Positions 54,521 through 61,135 of a DNA stretch of 64,000 nt are shown here, in pieces; positions within the stretch are counted from its first letter, which is position 1; every line of letters begins with the position of its first letter. Below the pieces are notes generated by a model that did no database searches, had not been told where the DNA came from, and was given only the letters and a program-made list of their open reading frames with translations. The DNA lies in the NCBI GenBank assembly GCA_004293165.1, contig RDYL01000011.1, forward strand, positions 26,891 through 90,890, written 5' to 3'. Source of the DNA: Flavobacteriia bacterium. GTDB taxonomy: Bacteria > Bacteroidota > Bacteroidia > Flavobacteriales > Flavobacteriaceae. The translations under genes were made by a program, and so were the position numbers.

Positions 54521-56530
54521 GTGAAAATATTAGATAAATACATTATTAAATCTTTCATGATTACATTTACTACGGTATTTGTAATCTTGTTTTTTATATT
54601 CGTTTTACAAGGAATTTGGCTCTTCATTGCTGAATTAGCGGGTAAAGATTTGGACTTCTTTACTATTATTAAATTCCTTTCGTTCTATGCACCAACCATC
54701 GTTCCTTTAGTTTTACCACTTTCGGTATTATTAGCGGCTATTATGACCTTTGGTAGTTTTGCAGAAAACTATGAGTTTGCGGCTATGAAATCCTCTGGAA
54801 TTTCGTTGCAACGCGCCATGAAAATGCTTACCATTACAATTGGAATTTTGGCCTTTGTATCTTTCTTTTTTGCCAACAACGTAATTCCAGACGCTCAATA
54901 CAAATTCATCAACCTTAGAAAAACGATTGTACAGCAAAAACCAGCTATGGCAATTGCAGAAGGACAATTTAATACCATTGGTACATCAAACATCAAAGTA
55001 GAAAAAAAATCGGGTGAAAATGGTGAGTTTTTAGAAGGCATTACCATGCATGTAAAAAACAACAGTATGGGATTGGGTGCTAATACCGTAATTAAAGCCA
55101 AAACCGGTATATTAACTAGTGAAGACGATTCCAATTACTTACAATTAGAATTATACGATGGCTATTACTACGAAGACCTGCATCCTAAAAAATTTGAAGA
55201 ACGCAAGCGACTTCCATTTACAAAAAGTAGTTTTAAAAAATATGTAATAAACATTGATTTAACCAAGTTAAACCAAGCAGAAATAGACGATGGAAATATT
55301 ACATCAGAAAAAATGCTGACGGTTCCTGAATTAAAATATACCATAGATTCGTTGCAAAAAAATTACAACAAAGACGTAATTTCTTATGCCGAAAATATCA
55401 TTATGCGTACGGAAAATATTTTCAGAAGAAAAAACAATTCCACCACAGCTAAAGACACATTACCTAAAAAAGAAGTTCCAAAAGAATTACTGTCTATTTT
55501 TAACGAAATGGAACGTAAACAAATTTTGGAAACAGCCAAAAGCAATACTACTAGTAGTGAATTTAGCATACAAAGCAATAAAATAGATTTAGAAATTAAA
55601 TCGAAAAACATCAACAATCACTGGTTAGCCATACATGAAAAATTTGTAATTGCTTACTCCTGCTTATTAATGTTTTTCATCGGTGCTCCACTGGGTGCAA
55701 TCATCAGAAAAGGTGGACTAGGTTTACCAATCGTTTTTGCGATGTTAATTTTTATTTCGTTCCATTTCATCAATACTTTTGGTAGAAAAATTGCACAAGA
55801 AGATTCCATTCCTCCCTTTTTAGGTGCTTGGATGGCCTCAATAATAATGACTCCTTTTGCAGTGCTACTAACGTATCGCGCAACTAATGATATTGGAATG
55901 TCTATTAACTTTGATTGGTTAACAGAACCTCTTATAAAATTGTTTTCTAAAAAAGAAGATAAAGAAACAATCGAAATGCAATTCAAACGCCAAATTGTTT
56001 CATTAGACAGCTTAAGTATTGACTTATCTAACGAAGAATATACATCGTTAAACGCAATGGAAACCAATGTAATCAAAGGAATTGTAAAAAATTCAGATCA
56101 ATTTGGGTATACTACCGATTACCGTTTAAAAGCACTAAAAATATTAGAAAATCGAGGCGTTCATCAAGAAGAATTATTACAAACAAATAGTTTATACAAC
56201 GGCGATTATTTAAAATTAAACTACTACTATACTTTATATCAAAAACAAAGTGGCTTAGCCTTAACTTTTAGTCTTTTATCAATTGTATTTGCTATTTTAT
56301 CAACTTCAGGAAATGTTATCCTGATGGTTGTTGGTTTAGTTAATTTAGTTCTAATGTATACCACCATACATAAATCGTCAGAGAGTTTACAAGAAATCAA
56401 AGCCATTACAAATCGGGATAATTTTACAAACATTTATTTGGCTTTCTTTTTAGGATTCCCATTTTTTATTTTTATCTATTTATATAACAAAATACAATTA
56501 AAAGAGGCAGTAGCCGAATATACAGAATAA
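54521..56530 (+). CDS. LptF/LptG-family permease, GTG start
   Basis: This 669-residue inner-membrane protein belongs to the YjgP/YjgQ family, permease of the LPS exporter LptB2FG. Helices at about residues 10-35, 55-80, 100-120 and a C-terminal set near 375-445 flank a periplasmic jelly-roll; the last part has two more helices. It starts at GTG 54521, supported by the conserved N-terminus MKILDKYIIKSF. It is larger than E. coli LptF because of a C-terminal extension. Which of LptF or LptG it is cannot be told. Confidence 0.92.
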   Translation: MKILDKYIIKSFMITFTTVFVILFFIFVLQGIWLFIAELAGKDLDFFTIIKFLSFYAPTIVPLVLPLSVLLAAIMTFGSFAENYEFAAMKSSGISLQRAMKMLTITIGILAFVSFFFANNVIPDAQYKFINLRKTIVQQKPAMAIAEGQFNTIGTSNIKVEKKSGENGEFLEGITMHVKNNSMGLGANTVIKAKTGILTSEDDSNYLQLELYDGYYYEDLHPKKFEERKRLPFTKSSFKKYVINIDLTKLNQAEIDDGNITSEKMLTVPELKYTIDSLQKNYNKDVISYAENIIMRTENIFRRKNNSTTAKDTLPKKEVPKELLSIFNEMERKQILETAKSNTTSSEFSIQSNKIDLEIKSKNINNHWLAIHEKFVIAYSCLLMFFIGAPLGAIIRKGGLGLPIVFAMLIFISFHFINTFGRKIAQEDSIPPFLGAWMASIIMTPFAVLLTYRATNDIGMSINFDWLTEPLIKLFSKKEDKETIEMQFKRQIVSLDSLSIDLSNEEYTSLNAMETNVIKGIVKNSDQFGYTTDYRLKALKILENRGVHQEELLQTNSLYNGDYLKLNYYYTLYQKQSGLALTFSLLSIVFAILSTSGNVILMVVGLVNLVLMYTTIHKSSESLQEIKAITNRDNFTNIYLAFFLGFPFFIFIYLYNKIQLKEAVAEYTE

Positions 56531-56551
56531 CCTACAACAACAACTAACACC

Positions 56552-57685
56552 ATGTCAAAGAACATACAACTAAACACTATAGAAGAAGCTATTGAAGACA
56601 TCCGTCAAGGGAAAGTAATCATAGTAGTAGACGATGAAGACAGAGAAAACGAAGGTGACTTTTTAGCTGCGGCTGAAAAAGTAACACCCGAAATGATAAA
56701 CTTTATGGCAACTCACGGTAGAGGACTTATTTGTGCTCCTTTAACCGAATCGCGTTGTAAAGAACTTGAGCTTCATGCTATGGTGCGTAACAATACAGAC
56801 CACATGGAAACTGCTTTTACAGTTTCTGTCGATTTAAAAGGGAAAGGTGTAAGTACAGGAATATCAGCTTCTGACCGCGCATTAACCATACAAGCTTTAA
56901 TTGATTCAGAAACAAAACCATACGATTTAGCGCGTCCTGGACATATATTCCCATTAATTGCCAAACAAGGCGGCGTATTAAGAAGAACAGGACATACTGA
57001 AGCAGCTATCGACTTTGCACGTTTAGCAGGTTTTAAACCAGCAGGTGTGATTGTTGAAATCATGAACGAAGACGGAACCATGGCACGTTTACCGCAATTG
57101 GTAGATGTAGCTAAAAAGTTTGACTTAAAACTAGTTTCTATCGAAGACTTAGTGGCTTATAGAATGCAACACGACAGTTTAATTCAAAAGAAAGAAGATT
57201 TTGATATTGAAACGCGTTTTGGAACCTTCAGAATGCGTGCCTATTTACAAACTACCAACAAACAAGTTCACATTGCATTAACAAAAGGAACTTGGAATGC
57301 TGGCGATACCGTAGTTACAAGAATTAATACCACCCAAGTAAACAACGATATATTAGGTACTTTAACCAACGATAACGACAAAAAGCTTGAAGATATCTTC
57401 AGAAAAATTAATGAAGCGGAAAAAGGTGCTATCATTTTTATTAACCAAGAAGTAAAATCATTAGAGTTACTAGATCGTATCGCTGAATTAAAAGTATTAC
57501 AAAGCGCTGGCGAAATGAAAGCGCCTCAAATTAAAATGGATGCTAAAGATTTTGGAATTGGCGCACAAATATTACACGACCTAGACATCACAAAAATCAA
57601 ATTACTTTCTAACGGCTCTGCTCCTACCAAACGTGTTGGAATGATTGGCTACGGTTTAGAAATTATGGAATATATAAATTACTAA
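56552..57685 (+). CDS. ribB: 3,4-dihydroxy-2-butanone 4-phosphate synthase with degenerate GTP cyclohydrolase II domain
   Basis: This 377-residue protein has a complete DHBP synthase at residues about 1-205: DDEDRENEGD near 26, THGRGLICAPL, RPGHIFPL and RRTGHTEAAIDF. The C-terminal part (about 210-377) follows the GTP cyclohydrolase II fold, but the zinc-site cysteines and the usual RVHSEC motif are replaced (RINTTQVNND). It should therefore make only the four-carbon precursor of riboflavin, with cyclohydrolase supplied elsewhere. It is the last gene of the run and ends in a strong terminator. Confidence 0.93.
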   Translation: MSKNIQLNTIEEAIEDIRQGKVIIVVDDEDRENEGDFLAAAEKVTPEMINFMATHGRGLICAPLTESRCKELELHAMVRNNTDHMETAFTVSVDLKGKGVSTGISASDRALTIQALIDSETKPYDLARPGHIFPLIAKQGGVLRRTGHTEAAIDFARLAGFKPAGVIVEIMNEDGTMARLPQLVDVAKKFDLKLVSIEDLVAYRMQHDSLIQKKEDFDIETRFGTFRMRAYLQTTNKQVHIALTKGTWNAGDTVVTRINTTQVNNDILGTLTNDNDKKLEDIFRKINEAEKGAIIFINQEVKSLELLDRIAELKVLQSAGEMKAPQIKMDAKDFGIGAQILHDLDITKIKLLSNGSAPTKRVGMIGYGLEIMEYINY

Positions 57686-57706
57686 AAAAAAGTAAAACAT
57701 TTTATA

Positions 57707-57745
57707 CAAAAACGCTCAAGATAATCTTGAGCGTTTTTGTATTTG
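57707..57745 (+). terminator. ribB terminator
   Basis: A 16-bp stem (CAAAAACGCTCAAGAT with complement) around one base, followed by T-rich sequence. Confidence 0.9.
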
Positions 57746-57923
57746 TATTTCCCATAGTATAAATATCTTTTGTAATAGAATAATAAAGCTTAAATTCAAC
57801 CTTCATTAATTAACATTAACCATTACCCCTCAACTATAATTACTCCGAAGTAGTAATATACTAACTAAAGCCAGACACTTTGTGCGATGAAGAAAACCAC
57901 TTTTAAAAGAGAAAACCGTAACC

Positions 57924-59417
57924 CTATAACCTCTTCATTTCCAAATCGGACACCACATTAATTTTCATTCCCATAGTATTGATGCTAGTATTCATAACCC
58001 CTTTCACTAAAGAAAACATTCCTAAATTGCAATCAAAAAAACTGTCTAAATCCATACTAATTGAAGGCATCATTTGATTAGTTAAAGCAATACCTTGCTG
58101 TTCTTCTGGACTCAAGTCGCTCATCATTTGATTCATATTTGGCATTTCCATAGACATCGAAGAATTCTCAGATTGAATGGTAGTAGACGACCCAAACGTA
58201 CTTTTGGATTTATCCGACTCCATTTTATAATTCAGTTGTGCTACACCATTACTAATATTTTTTGCCAAAATAGCAATGGTATAAATACTCACGGTAGATT
58301 GTGACCTATCACCTTGACTTACTGTTCCTTCTGGTAAAACCAACAGCTCCAAATAATCATAAGGCAATACATCAACAAGATCCGTATTCTCATCTACTTT
58401 AATTTTAATTTGTTTAACGGGTTGCGTTGCTTTAATAGAATATCCTGCTTTAATCGCACCTGTTTTAGTATCAAATTCGGCATAAGCATCAACGCTAACA
58501 TCGCCTGCTTCGCCACCTACATGCAATGAAGTGTCGTTAGCTTTAGCATACACAAGCACATTCCCTTGAGCTGTAGTAACTAATGTTAACCTTTTCAAAA
58601 ACGTAAAATTTCCTTTGGCATCAACTTTAAAATCACTTTTAATAGCAGTTGCTGGCAAATTAACTAACGATGCCAAAACCCTACCTTTAGAATCCACCAC
58701 TTTATAATCTAGTAAGTACAAAGTACCAGATGCAGTTCCTTTGGCATCAACATTAGTAATCGCCATTAAGAATTTAGTAGTACCTTTAAACTTGTCTTTC
58801 ATTTGCATACCCAATACAGAAGTAGTCACCTGATCGTTTTGATTGGCAACAAAAGTATATTTTTTTCCAGCTACCCATTTGTAATTCATTGTAACCGCTC
58901 CCGAAGATACACTAGAAGAACCATTAGTACTCTTAGGAGCTGGAGTTGCAATTAGTTCTTTTGGTGTTGAAGTAATTGCAGTAGATGGTGCTACAGGAAC
59001 TACTTCCTCAATAGGTGCTGATGGCGTTTCGGCATCTACATTTTGAAAGCTTGTAGCGTATTGATTAGCACTAGGAATAGCCTCTTCTATAGGCACTTCT
59101 CCAAAATAGCGCAATTTATATCCTTTTGAAGTTTTCGTTATTTTGGTTGTAGCTTCAACACCCATTTCTGGAAAGTAAAAATTCTGTTTTACCGTACCCA
59201 ATGCCTTATCCTGAAAAATCACCATCAATGCATTATCAGGTGTTTTTATGTTGGTAACTTTAACATTAGTTTCAGGTGTCGCATTTTGCTTAATCCCATT
59301 AACAACCAAATAAAATGGATTCAAATCCTCTGAAAACACAACCAAATTGGATGTCTGAGACCAAGAATTCATTACAAAAACGATAGAAATACTGAAGAGT
59401 AGAATTAATTTTTTCAT
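57924..59417 (-). CDS. Secreted protein of unknown function (DUF6263-like)
   Basis: This 497-residue protein has a signal peptide (residues 1-20, ending WSQ). Residues about 21-110 form a small beta domain; a Pro/Ser/Thr-rich linker runs to about 175; the remaining 320 residues are a beta-rich domain starting YKWVAGKKYTFVANQNDQV (ends YKWVAGKKY and ANQNDQV) and ending with a Met-rich helix near 425-445. The C-terminal part recalls DUF6263 of Bacteroidota, from memory. It is a single gene, convergent with ribB. Confidence 0.72.
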   Translation of the reverse strand: MKKLILLFSISIVFVMNSWSQTSNLVVFSEDLNPFYLVVNGIKQNATPETNVKVTNIKTPDNALMVIFQDKALGTVKQNFYFPEMGVEATTKITKTSKGYKLRYFGEVPIEEAIPSANQYATSFQNVDAETPSAPIEEVVPVAPSTAITSTPKELIATPAPKSTNGSSSVSSGAVTMNYKWVAGKKYTFVANQNDQVTTSVLGMQMKDKFKGTTKFLMAITNVDAKGTASGTLYLLDYKVVDSKGRVLASLVNLPATAIKSDFKVDAKGNFTFLKRLTLVTTAQGNVLVYAKANDTSLHVGGEAGDVSVDAYAEFDTKTGAIKAGYSIKATQPVKQIKIKVDENTDLVDVLPYDYLELLVLPEGTVSQGDRSQSTVSIYTIAILAKNISNGVAQLNYKMESDKSKSTFGSSTTIQSENSSMSMEMPNMNQMMSDLSPEEQQGIALTNQMMPSISMDLDSFFDCNLGMFSLVKGVMNTSINTMGMKINVVSDLEMKRL

Positions 59418-59517
59418 ATTTTTTTTAATAATTTTAAGCTAAACTACAAAAAAAATATCAAATCTAACCCCTCACCTCTCACCCAAAAAAAACATTTTTT
59501 ATATCCAAAATTTTACT

Positions 59518-59525
59518 TACTTTTG
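59518..59525 (+). promoter_or_regulatory. -7 element of the DUF2805 gene
   Basis: TACTTTTG is a perfect -7 element. It contains the TTG at 59523 that would extend the reading frame, so the real start must be downstream at GTG 59556. Confidence 0.6.
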
Positions 59526-59555
59526 TTTAATCATTTATTTAAAAATATAAACAAA

Positions 59556-59858
59556 GTGAAACCCATAAGCCCACCCAATACCAACGAAGCGCTAACCGAA
59601 AGTCAAATTGATCGCATTATTGAAATGGCATGGGAAGACCGAACCCCTTTTGATGCGATTACTTTCCAATTTGGATTGGCGGAAGCCGACGTAAAAGCCT
59701 TGATGAAAAAGGAACTCAAATGGAGCAGTTACAAATTGTGGCGCACACGAGTAGAAAATTGCAAAACCAAGCACAGCGCCAAACGCAATGCAGACATTGA
59801 CCGATTTAAATGCACAAGACAACGCAACATCTCCAACAATAAAATTTCTAAAAGGTAA
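59556..59858 (+). CDS. DUF2805 (TIGR03643) family protein, GTG start
   Basis: This 100-residue basic protein has the DUF2805 pattern: IDRIIEMAWEDRTPFDAITFQFGL (ends IDRIIEMAW and FQFGL), WSSYKLWRTRV and the C-terminal RFKCTRQRNISNNKISKR. The N-terminal half is a helix-turn-helix-like fold. The family often occurs near photolyase/cryptochrome genes (general knowledge); none is seen here. It is followed by the DUF2452 gene after four bases. Confidence 0.88.
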   Translation: MKPISPPNTNEALTESQIDRIIEMAWEDRTPFDAITFQFGLAEADVKALMKKELKWSSYKLWRTRVENCKTKHSAKRNADIDRFKCTRQRNISNNKISKR

Positions 59859-59862
59859 ATTC

Positions 59863-60261
59863 ATGGAAGCAAAAAAACCAGACAATGTGGTGTATTCTGA
59901 AACAGAAGGCTACAATGCCAAATTAATGACCTATGCTACCAATGTGGGCGCACCCGTAATTCAAATTGAAGATGTAGCTGCCTTTAAGAGCAGAGGCATT
60001 AGAAGTGTCAACAAAGAATTTGAAAACAAATTCAACGAGCTCAAAATACAATATGAAAATTTAATGAAAGAGTTTGAATACAATGAATTGGTTTACAATG
60101 CCAAATTCTCTTTTGAACCTGTTATTGGAGAAATATACCACCTATATCGTGGCACCGATGGCCTTAACTTTTTATCGCTAATTGCACCCACAGAATGTGC
60201 AAGAGAACACCTGGGCTCCTTCAGACTCAACAGTGATAAAAAATGGATATTTATTGGATAA
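59863..60261 (+). CDS. DUF2452 domain-containing protein
   Basis: This 132-residue protein fits DUF2452: KPDNVVYSETEGYNAKLMTYATNVGAPVI (ends KPDNVVYS and NVGAPVI) and the C-terminal SFEPVIGEIYHLYRG with a FLSLIAP stretch. Function unknown. An open frame from 59788 overlaps the DUF2805 gene; the Met at 59863, four bases after that stop, matches the family start. It is coupled to DUF2805. Confidence 0.88.
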   Translation: MEAKKPDNVVYSETEGYNAKLMTYATNVGAPVIQIEDVAAFKSRGIRSVNKEFENKFNELKIQYENLMKEFEYNELVYNAKFSFEPVIGEIYHLYRGTDGLNFLSLIAPTECAREHLGSFRLNSDKKWIFIG

Positions 60262-60349
60262 AGGAACCAATAACAGGAAGTACACTAGATAAATGCAGGC
60301 CTTTATTTTAAAACGTAAAACAATAAGGCTCTCTGTTATTTTCAAAATG

Positions 60350-60706
60350 TTATTTATTCTCTAACCAAGCCTCTCCTATTTTTTTAACCATACTGGTTTT
60401 CAATAAAAAAGCATAGCGTTCCGTTTTATACGCACTACTGCTTGTTGGGTCACTAACAACATAATCCCATTTAAAACCCATTCTATTTAAAGCCTCTGCT
60501 AACTTTGCTAGTGCTTGTGAACCTCCGGATCCTGCTACAACTTCTTGCAAAGCCACAACATCATAATCCTTTAGAATATTAACTAAGTATAATAAATCAG
60601 ATTGTGACTTAGAACTTCCTAAATTCTCTACATTCCAAGAAAGGAGTTTGACTTGGGAGAATAAAGAAGTTGATAAAAATAAAAGAAGTAGTATTATTTT
60701 TTTCAT
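60350..60706 (-). pseudogene. 3'-truncated endonuclease/exonuclease/phosphatase family gene
   Basis: The 118 residues are a signal peptide (1-17) and the N-terminal third of a DNase I-like domain: LLSWNVENLG near 22, YDVVALQEV near 49 and ERYAFLLKTSMVKKIGEAW near 96-114 given by its ends. Full-length relatives run to about 270-330 residues and carry the catalytic Asp/His pairs in the missing part, so this product cannot be active. Sequence stops matching right after AWLENK, and 60262-60349 holds no further coding match. It is three bases downstream of its usual small partner gene. Confidence 0.6.
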
Positions 60707-60709
60707 TAT

Positions 60710-60922
60710 TTAATCTTCCCAACCACATAAAGTTAGACCTAAATCTTTTGCTTCACTTAAAGTTACCTTTTTTATAGTATGTTTACAATTACTTAAACCT
60801 TTACAAGTTTTCGTAAAATGATATCGTTTAGCTCCTTTAGAAACACAGATATAAACATCAGATTCTAAAGAAGAAAAGGATGTTAGTCCTGTAATCAAGA
60901 GTAATAAAAATATTTTTTTCAT
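60710..60922 (-). CDS. Small secreted protein, partner of the nuclease gene
   Basis: This 70-residue protein has a signal peptide (1-18) and a short mature part with four cysteines (residues 27, 40, 46, 67): YICVSKGAKRYHFTKTCKGL, NCKHTIKKVTL and GLTLCGWED, given as pieces. Two Cys-X-based pairs suggest disulfides or a metal site. I remember close relatives next to endonuclease/exonuclease genes in other flavobacteria. The stop is three bases before the truncated nuclease start. Function unknown. Confidence 0.7.
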   Translation of the reverse strand: MKKIFLLLLITGLTSFSSLESDVYICVSKGAKRYHFTKTCKGLSNCKHTIKKVTLSEAKDLGLTLCGWED

Positions 60923-60987
60923 TTTTGATTTAATTTAACTAAATTTAAAAAAAAAATTAAATACTCATAAAGAGTACTTAAATATTA

Positions 60988-60995
60988 TATTTTTG
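60988..60995 (+). promoter_or_regulatory. -7 element upstream of the adhesin gene
   Basis: TATTTTTG is a perfect -7 element, without a -33 TTG. Starting near 61002, the transcript would have a leader of about 135 bases that includes the long hairpin at 61058-61097. Confidence 0.45.
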
Positions 60996-61057
60996 TAAAA
61001 TTAGTTGCATTTACGTATTTTCAGTATTAAATATTCCCTAAATTAGCATATTTTTAC

Positions 61058-61097
61058 AATTACTTATTGTTGATAAATATATCAACAATAAGTAATT
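61058..61097. repeat. Perfect 18-bp hairpin in the adhesin leader
   Basis: Bases 61058-61075 and 61080-61097 are exact reverse complements (core TTACTTATTGTTGATA) around the loop AATA. No T-run follows. It ends 38 bases before the adhesin start codon and is the longest perfect inverted repeat I found in the window. Confidence 0.9.
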
Positions 61098-61135
61098 AAA
61101 CATTGCAATTATATCAATAAATATATAGAGAAATT

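Noticed and set aside
57887..57961. 24-codon plus-strand frame overlapping the end of the secreted-protein gene
   Set aside because: Short, overlaps the 3' end of the gene on the other strand, no recognisable similarity or promoter.
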